Assembly: GCA_017540645.1 (NCBI GenBank)
Contig: JAFYAQ010000020.1
Coordinates: 42,916 to 106,915, forward strand
Source of the DNA: Oscillospiraceae bacterium
GTDB taxonomy: Bacteria > Bacillota > Clostridia > Oscillospirales > Oscillospiraceae
DNA length: 64,000 nucleotides
Direction of reading: 5' to 3'
Shown here piece after piece: positions 50,843-59,650 of this stretch. A program made the position numbers and the translations under genes. Positions within the stretch are counted from its first letter, which is position 1. Each line of letters starts with the position of its first letter. The notes under the pieces are model-generated. The model saw only the letters and a list, made by a program, of their open reading frames with translations. It had not been told where the DNA came from and did not search any database.

Positions 50843-51445
50843 ATGAAAATAGATTGGGAAAAATGGACGGGCATGCTGGAGCTGGGTATCCTGCTGCTGG
50901 GCTGCGCCGTACTGCTGTCCGGGGTGTGGGCCAGCGCCCGGCAGCGGGAGCTGTCGGACAAGGTGGTGCGGCTCCATGTGCTGGCCGTGTCCGACGAAAG
51001 CCGCGACCAGGAGGTAAAACAAAAGGTCCGGGACGCGGTGCTGGAGCGGGTGGAGCCTCTCCTGGCCGACGCCGCGGACGCCCGGGAGGCCCAGGCACGC
51101 CTGGCCTCCCAGTTGGACGAGCTGCGGCAGCTGGCGGAGACGGTCAGCGGAGAGCGGGCCCAGGTGACTCTGTCCCGGGAGGACTATCCCACCCGGAACT
51201 ATCGGGACTTCTCCCTGCCCGCGGGGACCTATACCTCTCTCCGGGTGGTGCTGGGGGAGGGGAAAGGCCGCAACTGGTGGTGCGTGGTCTATCCGCCCCT
51301 CTGCACCGCCGGCGTGGAGGAGGCGGCCCAGACGGCCGCCCTCAGCCGGGACGACGTGAAGCTGATCTCCGAGAGTGACACGGGGTACCAGGTCCGTTTC
51401 CGGCTGCTGGAGTGGTGGGGGGAGCTCCTGTCAGATTTTAAATGA
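50843..51445 (+). CDS. spoIIR: Stage II sporulation protein R
   Basis: A 200-residue secreted/anchored signalling protein that triggers processing of pro-sigma-E in the mother cell. N-terminal hydrophobic helix (about residues 12-30), then RQRELSDKVVRLHVLAVSD (about 33-51) and the conserved VKQKVRDAVLERVEPLL (about 58-74), YPTRNYRDFSLPAGTY (about 111-126) and GEGKGRNWWCVVYPPLC (about 135-151), the SpoIIR signature. It shows the lineage can form spores or descended from spore formers. The leader sits in a hairpin (50793-50838). Confidence 0.95.
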   Translation: MKIDWEKWTGMLELGILLLGCAVLLSGVWASARQRELSDKVVRLHVLAVSDESRDQEVKQKVRDAVLERVEPLLADAADAREAQARLASQLDELRQLAETVSGERAQVTLSREDYPTRNYRDFSLPAGTYTSLRVVLGEGKGRNWWCVVYPPLCTAGVEEAAQTAALSRDDVKLISESDTGYQVRFRLLEWWGELLSDFK

Positions 51446-51476
51446 GACCCGCTTTGCTGGGTTTCTCCCGGGAGGT

Positions 51477-54400
51477 CTATTTTACCACCACATTCTCCGC
51501 ACCGCAGCGCTCCCGCAGCTCCTGCACAAAGGCGGGGTGGATCATGCACGGCGCGCCCAGTCTTTTTCCGGTGTCGGCAAAATAGATCACCATTCGCTCG
51601 CTGCCCGGGAACATGGACTGCAGCAGCGTGAGGCGCCGGAACAGGGGATCCGACTGCCCCGGCAGGCGGACGAACAGGGTCCTGGCCTTGCCGGTCTCCG
51701 GGGAGAGGGGCGCCTTGGGCGCCGCACCGGGCATGCCGGGGGTGTCCAGGTCGCTGAGCGGCCGGATGCTGTCCACCATCAGCTGGGGATCCTTTTCATC
51801 CCGGAGGGAGATGCGCCCCCGGACCAGGATCGCCGAGGTCTCATGGATGTAAGCGCCCCCCTGGTCCAGCGCCCGCTGGAAGGCGATCAGCTCCATGGAG
51901 CCGGTGTCGTCCTCCAGATTGATGTAACTCATGAGGGAGTTGTTCTTGGTGGGCCGGGTCCGGACGGAGGCGATGATCCCGGCGATCAGAATGTTCTGGT
52001 TATCCTGGAAGCGCTGAGGATTCCCCTCGGCGAAATCGGCGAGGACCGCCCCGATGGACACGGCGCCGGCGTCCCGGACCCGGTCACGGTACTCGTCCAT
52101 GGGGTGCCCGGTAAGATAGAGCCCGGTGGTCTCCCGCTCCATGGCCATCCGCTCCTGGCGGGTGAACTCCGGGATATCCGGCAGCGGCACGGTGCGCACC
52201 GTCTCCTCCTCCCCCATGCCGAAGAGATCCATCTGCCCGGCGATGTTTCGCCGGCTGTCCTCTGCCACGGTCTCCACGATGACAGGGGCGGCCTTCAGCA
52301 TGGCGGAGCGCCGGAAGCCCAGGGAGTCAAAGGCTCCGGCCTTGATCAGGCTCTCCACCGCCCGCCGGTTCAGCTCCTTGCCGTTCAGCCGGCGGCAGAA
52401 CTCGTCCAGACTCCGGAAGGGACCGTTCTGCTCCCGCTCCCGCATCAGGGACTGGATAAAGCCCCGGCCGATGCCCTTGATGGCTACCAGGCCGAAGCGG
52501 ATGTTGTCGCCCACCACGGTGAAGTCCGCGTCCGACTCGTTCACATCCGGGGGCAGGAGCCGGATGTTCATGTCCCGGCACTCGGCGATGTACTCTGCGA
52601 TCTTGGCAGAATTTTCCAGAACGCTGGTCAGCAGCGCCGCCATGTACTGCCGGGGCCAGCGGCATTTCATATAGGCGGTCCGGTAGACCACCACGGCGTA
52701 GCTGACGGCGTGGGCCTTGTTGAAGGCGTAGCTGGCAAAGTCCAGGATCTCGTCGTAAATGCTGTCGGCCACCGCCTCCGGGATGCCCTTGGCCACGCAG
52801 CCGGGGATGCCCCGCTGGGGATCCCCCAGGATGAAGGCGGCCCGCTCGGCGTCGATGACGGCGTGCTTTTTTTTGCTCATGGCCCGGCGGATGTTGTCGG
52901 CCTGACCCAGGGAAAAGCCGGCCAGGGAGCGGAAGATCTCGATGACCTGCTCCTGATAGACGATGCAGCCGTAGGTGACCTCCAGAATGGGCCGGAGGCT
53001 CTCGTGCTTGTAGCGGATCTTCTCCGGGTGCTGGGACCACTCGATGAATTTTGGAATAGAGTCCATGGGACCGGGCCGGTACAGGGCGATGATGGCGGTG
53101 ATATCCTCGATGCTCTTGGCCCGGATGCCGGTACAAACCGCGGTCATGCCCGCGCTCTCCAGCTGGAACACGCCGGAAGTCTTGCCCGCAGCGAGCATTT
53201 CGTAGACCGCCGGATCGTCCAGGGGCACGGCGTCCACCTGGAAATCCGGCTGCTCCCGGCGCACCAGGGCCGCCGCGTCCTCCAGTACCGTCAGATTCCG
53301 CAGGCCCAGGAAGTCCATTTTCAGCAGGCCCAGCTCCTCCAGAGTGGTCATGGTGTACTGGGTGACCACGTTGTCGTCGTTTCGGGCCAGGGGGACGTAC
53401 TCATAGACGGGCCGGGCGGTGATCACCACCCCGGCGGCGTGGGTGGAGGCGTGGCGGGGCATGCCCTCCAGAGCCCGGGCGGTGTCGATCAGCCGCCGGA
53501 CCTTTTCGTCGGCGTCGTAGGCGTCCTTCAGGGGCTTGGAGAGCTTCAGCGCCTCGTCCAGGGTCATGTTCAGGGCCATAGGCACCATTTTCGCCACGGT
53601 GTCGCAGTCCCCGTAGGGGATGTTCAGGGCCCGGCCCACGTCCCGGATGGCCATGCGGGCGGCCATGGTGCCGAAGGTGACGATCTGGGTCACCCGGTCG
53701 GCGCCGTACTTTCGCCCTACATAGTCGATGACCTCCCCCCGGCGGCGGGGGCAGAAGTCCATGTCGATATCCGGCATGCTGACCCGCTCCGGGTTCAGGA
53801 AGCGTTCAAAGAACAGACCGTAGCGGATAGGGTCCACGTCCGTGATGTTCAGGGTATAGGCCACCATGCTGCCGGCGGCGCTGCCCCGGCCCGGCCCCAC
53901 CGGAATGCCGGAGCTCTTGGCGAAGTGGACGTAGTCCCAGACGATGAGGAAATAATCCACAAAGCCCATCTTCCGGATCATATCCAGCTCGTAGCTGAGC
54001 TGCCGGGCCAGGGATTCGCTGCCCTGCCCGTAGCGGCGGGCGTAGCCCTCCCGGCACAGCCGGGAGAGATAGGCAAAGCTGTCCGTTTCCCCCTCCGGCA
54101 GGGGGTAGGCGGGCAGGTGGTAATGGCCGAACACGAAATCGTAATGGCACTTATCCGCGATCGCGTTGGTGATGTCCGCCGCGGCGCTCTCCTCCGGGAA
54201 CAGGGCGCGCATCTCCTCCTCGGATTTCAGATACAGCTCCGGGGTGGAGAACTTCATCCGGTCCGTCTCGTCCACAGTGCGGCCCGTCTGGATGCACAGC
54301 AGCACGTCCTGGTTGACGGCGTCCTCTTTATTTATATAGTGTACGTCGTTGGTGAGCACCAGGGGGATGCCGGTCTCCCGGGACAGGCGGCGGGCGCCCA

Positions 54401-54956
54401 GAGCGGCCTTGGTCTCCTCCGGGATACCGTGGTTCTGGATCTCCAGATAGAAGTCCTCGCCGAACAGATCCCGCAGCTCCAGGGCCTTGGCCCTGGCTTT
54501 TTCATACTCGTCCTGGACGATGCTCCGGGCAATGTAGCCCGCCAGACACCCGGACAGACACACCAGTCCCTGGGCATGCTGGCGCAGCAGCTGCCAGTCG
54601 ATCCGGGGCTTGACGTAGAAGCCGTCGGTGAAGCCGCAGCTCACCAGGTAGCAGAGATTCCGGTAGCCGGTCTCGTTTTTGCAAAGAAGGATCAGATGGG
54701 TATACTGGCTGTCCGTCCCATGCTCCTTGTCGAAGCGGGAGCGGGGCGCCACATACACCTCGCAGCCGATGATGGGCTTGATGCCCTCGGCGCGGCAGGC
54801 CTTATAAAAAGCCACGGCACCGTACATGACGCCGTGGTCCGTCACCGCCAGGGCAGTCTGGCCCAGCTCTTTGGCCCTCTTGGCCAGCTCGCCGATCCGG
54901 CAGGCCCCGTCCAGGAGGGAGTATTCCGTATGCACATGCAGGTGAACAAAGGACAT
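51477..54956 (-). CDS. dnaE: DNA polymerase III alpha subunit (DnaE)
   Basis: A 1159-residue replicative polymerase. PHP domain with HLHVHTEYSLLDGACRIGEL at the start, palm catalytic motif MPDIDMDFCPRRRGEVIDY (about residues 396-414), finger region with PGRGSAAGSMVAYTLNITDV (about 359-378), then HhH and OB modules at the C-terminus (including the VRTRPTKNNSLMSYINLEDD block). Length fits the DnaE1/DnaE3 group. It copies DNA or works as the lagging-strand polymerase beside PolC; polC is not in the window. Confidence 0.96.
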   Translation of the reverse strand: MSFVHLHVHTEYSLLDGACRIGELAKRAKELGQTALAVTDHGVMYGAVAFYKACRAEGIKPIIGCEVYVAPRSRFDKEHGTDSQYTHLILLCKNETGYRNLCYLVSCGFTDGFYVKPRIDWQLLRQHAQGLVCLSGCLAGYIARSIVQDEYEKARAKALELRDLFGEDFYLEIQNHGIPEETKAALGARRLSRETGIPLVLTNDVHYINKEDAVNQDVLLCIQTGRTVDETDRMKFSTPELYLKSEEEMRALFPEESAAADITNAIADKCHYDFVFGHYHLPAYPLPEGETDSFAYLSRLCREGYARRYGQGSESLARQLSYELDMIRKMGFVDYFLIVWDYVHFAKSSGIPVGPGRGSAAGSMVAYTLNITDVDPIRYGLFFERFLNPERVSMPDIDMDFCPRRRGEVIDYVGRKYGADRVTQIVTFGTMAARMAIRDVGRALNIPYGDCDTVAKMVPMALNMTLDEALKLSKPLKDAYDADEKVRRLIDTARALEGMPRHASTHAAGVVITARPVYEYVPLARNDDNVVTQYTMTTLEELGLLKMDFLGLRNLTVLEDAAALVRREQPDFQVDAVPLDDPAVYEMLAAGKTSGVFQLESAGMTAVCTGIRAKSIEDITAIIALYRPGPMDSIPKFIEWSQHPEKIRYKHESLRPILEVTYGCIVYQEQVIEIFRSLAGFSLGQADNIRRAMSKKKHAVIDAERAAFILGDPQRGIPGCVAKGIPEAVADSIYDEILDFASYAFNKAHAVSYAVVVYRTAYMKCRWPRQYMAALLTSVLENSAKIAEYIAECRDMNIRLLPPDVNESDADFTVVGDNIRFGLVAIKGIGRGFIQSLMREREQNGPFRSLDEFCRRLNGKELNRRAVESLIKAGAFDSLGFRRSAMLKAAPVIVETVAEDSRRNIAGQMDLFGMGEEETVRTVPLPDIPEFTRQERMAMERETTGLYLTGHPMDEYRDRVRDAGAVSIGAVLADFAEGNPQRFQDNQNILIAGIIASVRTRPTKNNSLMSYINLEDDTGSMELIAFQRALDQGGAYIHETSAILVRGRISLRDEKDPQLMVDSIRPLSDLDTPGMPGAAPKAPLSPETGKARTLFVRLPGQSDPLFRRLTLLQSMFPGSERMVIYFADTGKRLGAPCMIHPAFVQELRERCGAENVVVK

Positions 54957-54975
54957 GGTCTCGCTCCTTTTTCCG

Positions 54976-55833
54976 TCAGTCCCGGTTTTCGTTCTGGGCT
55001 ACAAAGGCCCGGTAGTCCTCCGGACGGCAGTGGAAGAATTGTTCAAAAGCCTTGGTGAAGTGCCAGGTGTTGTGGTAAGCCAGACGCCTGGCGATCTCCG
55101 CGGGGGGCAGATCGTCCTGTAAAATGTAAACCTGGGCCTGCCGCATCCGGCTGTAGATCAGATAGTTGATGGGGGAGATGTGGTAGGTTTTCAAAAACAC
55201 CCGGGAGAGATGGGACTGGCTCAGGGAAAAATGCTCCGCCAGCTCCTGCAGCGTCACCTTCCGGCCGATGTTTTTTTGCAGATAGACCAGGATATCGTTG
55301 GCATACTCCGGCGTATAGGTGGGCACGATCCGTCCCCGTTCGGAGAATTCCCGGCGCGCCGTGTCCAAAAACAAAAGGCAGAGGATCTGGATCTCCCGAT
55401 CCACCGTGCCGCCGCTGGAGCGAAAGAGAGGCTCCATCATCTCAAACATCCGCCGATACAGCTCCGGCTGCTCCGTCTGAACAAGCCGGACCTGTCCGTC
55501 GGCGGAGAGTTGTTCCAGATCCGAGCCGCCGGGAAACGGACGAAAGCGGATGGCGACGTGCTCCAGGGGATCTTCCGCCTCCATCTGGTAGAAATGGGCC
55601 ACGCCGGGCGGGATGAAGACGATGGTCCCCACCGTGAGCGGCTCCCGGCAGCCGGGCAGATTCAGCATGCCGTTTCCCCGGAGCACCAGCGTGCACTCGT
55701 ACTCATCTGTGTGAAAATGGGGATAGGGCGTCCAGGACTGTGCCTGAGCCATGTAGCTGACCTGGGTGATATATACAAAGGGGGCCTCCCGAAAAGGGTT
55801 GGACGATGCGTCGGTGCGGTTGAAGATCCACAT
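54976..55833 (-). CDS. AraC family transcriptional regulator with cupin sensor
   Basis: A 285-residue regulator. An N-terminal cupin domain (HFHTDEYECTLVLRGNGML, then VIFIPPGVAHFYQMEAEDPLEH) binds an effector; the C-terminal pair of helix-turn-helices is clear in LQELAEHFSLSQSHLSRVFLKTYHISPINYLIYSRM and EIARRLAYHNTWHFTKAFEQFF. ATG 55833 (MWIFNR) has GGAGG, so the earlier in-frame Met is not used. It diverges from the SLC13 transporter operon, whose promoter lacks a good -35 box, as activator-dependent promoters do. Confidence 0.9.
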   Translation of the reverse strand: MWIFNRTDASSNPFREAPFVYITQVSYMAQAQSWTPYPHFHTDEYECTLVLRGNGMLNLPGCREPLTVGTIVFIPPGVAHFYQMEAEDPLEHVAIRFRPFPGGSDLEQLSADGQVRLVQTEQPELYRRMFEMMEPLFRSSGGTVDREIQILCLLFLDTARREFSERGRIVPTYTPEYANDILVYLQKNIGRKVTLQELAEHFSLSQSHLSRVFLKTYHISPINYLIYSRMRQAQVYILQDDLPPAEIARRLAYHNTWHFTKAFEQFFHCRPEDYRAFVAQNENRD

Positions 55834-56023
55834 GACGGCCTCCGATGAAACAGGATGATTCAAGAGTAAAGCCAACGGGGTTTTTTGTCAACGGGAGTGA
55901 GCATATTTTTTTGCCAAAAGAGAAGAATTTTGCGTTTATTCCGAAATTAACCGGGAAAACAGGGGAAAAGGCCGTTTTAGGAGCAGATATTTGTGCCGGT
56001 AGGTGAGATTATTTTTGCACAGC

Positions 56024-56032
56024 TGTTATAAT
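56024..56032 (+). promoter_or_regulatory. Extended -10 promoter of the SLC13 operon
   Basis: TGTTATAAT (56024-56032) is a TG-N-TATAAT extended -10 with no recognisable -35 box 17 bases upstream. A divergent AraC regulator is the likely activator. Confidence 0.55.
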
Positions 56033-56082
56033 GAAAGCACAAACAAAAAAGCCCCCGAAACATAAAAAAGGAGGAAGCATCC

Positions 56083-57366
56083 ATGAACACCGGTCTCATC
56101 CTTACCCTCATCGCCTTTGTCTTCGTCGCCTATTCCCTGTTGACCGGCAAGATCGCTCCCTCGGTGGCCAGCGGCATCGCCATGTGCTTTCTGTGGCTCA
56201 GCGGTGTGGTTACCGAAAAAGAGGTCTTCGCCAACTTCATCTCCGGCAACATCATCGTCATGATCGGCATGATGGTCGTCATCGCAGCCCTGCTGAAAAC
56301 CAGCATTCTCCACCACATCGCCAACATTGTCCGCAAGGCCAAGGGCAACAGCGTCCACCTGGTGCTGTTCATCGGCATGTTCGTGCCCTTCATCCTCTGC
56401 CACTTCATCGGCGGCGTCACCGCCATGATCACCGTCATCCCCCTGATGATGGCTCTGGCCGACGAGGTGGGCATCGCCCCCACCCGCGTGGTGGCCCCCG
56501 TGTCCGTGGGCGCCCAGGCCGGCCTGCTGTGCCTGCCCATCGGCGGCGGCGCGGCCCAGTTCCTGACCTTCAACCAGATGGCCGCCAACGTGGGCAACCC
56601 CGAGCAGTTCGGCTTCTGGGATTTCTGCCTGACCCGTCTCCCCGCCACCCTGGTGGTCATGGCCTTTGTGATGTTCTTCGGCTACAAGCTGCTGCCGGAG
56701 CGGGGTCTTAAGAACACCGAAGCTCTGGATCACCGCCTGGACGTGCTGAAAAAGTCCGAGCTGCCCCGCTGGAAGGAGATCGCCGCTTACGTGATCTTCG
56801 GCGGTTCCCTGGTGCTGATGATCTTCTCCCGCCAGATGCACATCTCCATGTCCCTGATCGCCTCCGTGGCCGCCTTCCTCTGCGTGATGCTGGGCATCCT
56901 GAACGAGCGCGAGATGTACCGCTCCGTCAACTGGCCCCTGGTGTTCATGATGGCCTTTATCCTGTCCATGTCCACCGCCCTGAACAACTCCGGAGCCGGC
57001 GATCTGATCGCCAGAGCCTTTACCGGCGTGTTCCAGATGAAGAGCAACTTCGCCATTGTGGCGGTGATCTTCCTGGTGCTGGCCGCCATGACCCAGATCA
57101 TGGACAATACCGCCCTGGTGAACATCTTCGCCCCCATCGCCATGATCGCCTGCCTGCAGAACAACGTGAGCATGCTGCCGGTGGTAGCCGCGGTCCGGGC
57201 CTCCACGCTGGTTTCCTTCTGCACGCCCCTGGCCTCTCCCAGTTCCCTGATGGCCTACAACCTGGGCGGCTACTCCATGAAGGAAATGATGAAGTTCAAC
57301 CTCCCCTGCGTGCTTATCAGCGCGGTGATCTCCATCCTCTGGATCCCCATCTACTTTGCCCTGTAA
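56083..57366 (+). CDS. SLC13-type anion/dicarboxylate permease
   Basis: A 427-residue membrane protein, about eleven hydrophobic segments. DASS/ArsB-fold marks include the LSGVVTEKEVFANFISGNIIV opening region, IGGVTAMITVIPLMMALADEVG and, in the second half, QIMDNTALVNIFAPI and LVSFCTPLASPSSLMAYNLGG, the paired re-entrant loops. It probably imports a di- or tricarboxylate with sodium or protons. First gene of a four-gene set with the MBL hydrolase, a membrane protein and an esterase. Confidence 0.85.
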   Translation: MNTGLILTLIAFVFVAYSLLTGKIAPSVASGIAMCFLWLSGVVTEKEVFANFISGNIIVMIGMMVVIAALLKTSILHHIANIVRKAKGNSVHLVLFIGMFVPFILCHFIGGVTAMITVIPLMMALADEVGIAPTRVVAPVSVGAQAGLLCLPIGGGAAQFLTFNQMAANVGNPEQFGFWDFCLTRLPATLVVMAFVMFFGYKLLPERGLKNTEALDHRLDVLKKSELPRWKEIAAYVIFGGSLVLMIFSRQMHISMSLIASVAAFLCVMLGILNEREMYRSVNWPLVFMMAFILSMSTALNNSGAGDLIARAFTGVFQMKSNFAIVAVIFLVLAAMTQIMDNTALVNIFAPIAMIACLQNNVSMLPVVAAVRASTLVSFCTPLASPSSLMAYNLGGYSMKEMMKFNLPCVLISAVISILWIPIYFAL

Positions 57367-57442
57367 TTGTAAGAAACCGTCATGGCGGGAGAGAGCTTCT
57401 CTCCCGCCATTTCCGAAAGAAAACATGGAAAGGAGCTAGAAA

Positions 57443-58270
57443 ATGGATCTCAACAACAAGGAACGCATTGCAATTCAGATCACGGACGATTATTATTATA
57501 TCGGCCATCCCAAGGAGGGCTTCCACATCCTCCGCACCGACAAGGGACTGGTCCTCTTCGATTCCATGGACATCCCCGAAGCGGACGAGCGCTATCTGAT
57601 CCCGGGCCTTGCGGAGCTGGGCCTGCAGGACGAGCCAATCAACACCCTGTTTCTGACCCACGGCCACTTTGACCACTACCTGGGCGCGGATCACGTCTGG
57701 CGCCGAACCGGCTGCGACGTGGCCCTGAGCCGGGAGGACTGCATCTTTATGGTGTCCTCCCTGGACAACCGGGACAAAAATCCCCTGATCCCCCGGATCA
57801 CCCGGCTGGTGGAGGACGGCGAGCGCTTCGATTTCGGCTCCAACTACGTGTACGTGATGGCCGCCCCGGGCCACACCCCCGGCTGCCTGAACTACTTCTT
57901 CAACGTCCACGACAAGGGCGAGGAGCACGTGGCGGTGATGTTCGGCGGCTTCGGCATTTTCGGGCCGGGACACTACCCCGGGGTGTACCCCTTCTCCGCC
58001 CAGTACGCGGTGGAGCAGGCGCTGATTTTCGCCTCCACCTGCGTGAAGACCTGGGAATACTGCAAGGAAAACCGGGTGGACATCTATCTCAATCCCCATC
58101 CGCACCTGTGCCCGCTGCTGAAAACCCTGGAGACCAAGGACAAAAACGAGCTGATCGTCGGCACCGAGGGCGTCCGCACCTGGATCGTGGACCGCTTTGA
58201 GGACTGCCTGCGCTCGGCCCGCGGTTTTACCGATATTGAAAGGACCTACGAAGAGCCCAAGGGCTGCTGA
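57443..58270 (+). CDS. MBL-fold metallo-hydrolase
   Basis: A 275-residue hydrolase with the metal motif LTHGHFDHYLGADHVW (about residues 72-87), AAPGHTPGCLNYFF for the third His, a FGGFGIFG region, and HPHLCP near the end. The layout resembles the subclass B3/glyoxalase-like MBL enzymes. It follows the SLC13 permease by 76 bases. Hydrolysis of an imported ester, lactone or thioester is suggested by the neighbouring esterase. Confidence 0.8.
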   Translation: MDLNNKERIAIQITDDYYYIGHPKEGFHILRTDKGLVLFDSMDIPEADERYLIPGLAELGLQDEPINTLFLTHGHFDHYLGADHVWRRTGCDVALSREDCIFMVSSLDNRDKNPLIPRITRLVEDGERFDFGSNYVYVMAAPGHTPGCLNYFFNVHDKGEEHVAVMFGGFGIFGPGHYPGVYPFSAQYAVEQALIFASTCVKTWEYCKENRVDIYLNPHPHLCPLLKTLETKDKNELIVGTEGVRTWIVDRFEDCLRSARGFTDIERTYEEPKGC

Positions 58271-58284
58271 AAGGAGGACATTCC

Positions 58285-58641
58285 ATGCTGTCAATGGCGA
58301 GCGTTATGGAAGCACTGATGGTGGTTTGCTTCGGCCTGTCCTGGCCGCTGAACATCTCCAAGGCCTGGAGAGCCCGCTCCACCAAGGGCATGAGCCTGCC
58401 CTTCTACCTGCTGATCTGGGTGGGGTATGTGTTTGCCATCACCGGTAAGCTGCTGAGCATTTACTACCGGGTCCATGTGACCGGTACCGCCGCCGTCTGG
58501 ACAGAGGTGGTCCCCTGGTACGTCATGTTCTTCTATGTGGTGAACCTGCTGATGCTCAGCGCCGGGGTTTTGATCTACTTCCGCAACGCCCGGCTGGAGA
58601 AGCGCGGCGCTCCCGCGAAGAAAGAGGGGGAGAGCGCATGA
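58285..58641 (+). CDS. Small four-helix membrane protein (118 aa)
   Basis: A 118-residue protein with hydrophobic segments at about residues 7-25, 38-56, 70-84 and 78-100 and a basic tail. The short motif GLSWPLNISKAWRARSTKGMS (residues about 17-37, here cited as two parts: GLSWPLNISKAW and RARSTKGMS) resembles PQ-loop or SemiSWEET sugar-transporter half-proteins. It overlaps the esterase gene by ATGA. Uptake or exchange partner of the operon is likely. Confidence 0.6.
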   Translation: MLSMASVMEALMVVCFGLSWPLNISKAWRARSTKGMSLPFYLLIWVGYVFAITGKLLSIYYRVHVTGTAAVWTEVVPWYVMFFYVVNLLMLSAGVLIYFRNARLEKRGAPAKKEGESA

Positions 58642-59591
58642 GGATTTGTCATCGGGAACTGAAGCCTTATCCGGGCTATGAGGCCCATGTGACCATGATG
58701 CTGCAAACCGACCGGAACGGTACGGTGCCCATCGATGAGCTGCAGCGCATGCTCCGCAGCTATGAGCTCCGGGAAGGGGAGAGTATGGAGGATATCTCCA
58801 TCCCCGGCGTCCATGAGGGCCAAACCATTGCGCTGCGGATCTTTCGCCCGGCGGAGATGATCCCCAACGCTCCGGTGATCCTGGACGTGCACGGCGGCGG
58901 CTTTACCCGCGGCAGCGTGGCGATCGACAACGACCGCTGCCTGAAGCTGGCGCGATACTCCGGCTGCCTGGTGGCCAGCGTGGAGTACCGGCTGGCCGGG
59001 GAGACGGTGAGCTTCCCGGAACCCCTGCTGGACTGCCATCGGGCCTATCTCTGGCTTTCGGAAAACGCTGCCTCGCTGGGCGGCGACGGGACGCGGCTGG
59101 GTCTCCACGGCACCAGCGCCGGCGGAGGACTCTGCGCGGGACTGGCGCTCTACCTCCGGGACCGGGGCGAGCCGACCCCCGCCCTGACGGTGCTGAACTG
59201 CCCCACGCTGGACAATGTGCCCAGCACCTCCAAGCACCAGTTCGGCAGCCTTGCCCACTGGGACGTGCCATATCCCCAGATCGGGTACGTACAGTATGCC
59301 GGCATGAACCGGGGGATCACCCCCAGCTATTACGCGCTGCCCAATAAATGCGAAGATCTGCGGGGACTGGGACCCCATCTGATCGTCACGGCGGAGTATG
59401 ACCCCCTCCGGGATGAGGGCCTGGCCTACGGGCTGCGGCTGCTGGAGACGGGCATCCCCTGCGAGATGTTCTCCGCTCCCCGGGTGACCCACGGCTTTTG
59501 CGCGGTGGATCATCCCCTCAGCCGCTGGCTTCACCGGGGCATCGCCGCCTCCTTCCGGCGGGAGTTCGGACTGGAGATCACCGAGATCTGA
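58638..59591 (+). CDS. Alpha/beta-hydrolase esterase (HSL/Abhydrolase_3)
   Basis: A 317-residue esterase. The oxyanion HGGGF motif (about residues 84-88), nucleophile GTSAGGG (about 158-164), Asp region TAEYDPLRDEG (about 256-266) and His in VTHGFCAVD (about 285-293) complete the catalytic triad. It is translated in ATGA overlap with the membrane protein. Together with the permease and MBL gene it suggests hydrolysis of an imported ester-containing compound. Confidence 0.85.
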   Translation: MRICHRELKPYPGYEAHVTMMLQTDRNGTVPIDELQRMLRSYELREGESMEDISIPGVHEGQTIALRIFRPAEMIPNAPVILDVHGGGFTRGSVAIDNDRCLKLARYSGCLVASVEYRLAGETVSFPEPLLDCHRAYLWLSENAASLGGDGTRLGLHGTSAGGGLCAGLALYLRDRGEPTPALTVLNCPTLDNVPSTSKHQFGSLAHWDVPYPQIGYVQYAGMNRGITPSYYALPNKCEDLRGLGPHLIVTAEYDPLRDEGLAYGLRLLETGIPCEMFSAPRVTHGFCAVDHPLSRWLHRGIAASFRREFGLEITEI

Positions 59592-59604
59592 CGCAGCATA
59601 TGAA

Positions 59605-59646
59605 AAAACCGCCTTCCCCACGCAACGGGGAGGGCGGCTTTGTTTT
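59605..59646. terminator. Bidirectional terminator between esterase and whiA
   Basis: Stem CCGCCTTCCCC with GGGGAGGGCGG (one G.T pair), flanked by A-rich and T-rich runs. It serves both the esterase operon and the convergent whiA operon. Confidence 0.75.
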
Positions 59647-59650
59647 TGTA

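Noticed and set aside
51375..55058. 1227-codon plus-strand open frame opposite dnaE
   Set aside because: It is antisense to an unmistakable dnaE with intact catalytic motifs and has His/Gln-rich, non-protein-like composition.
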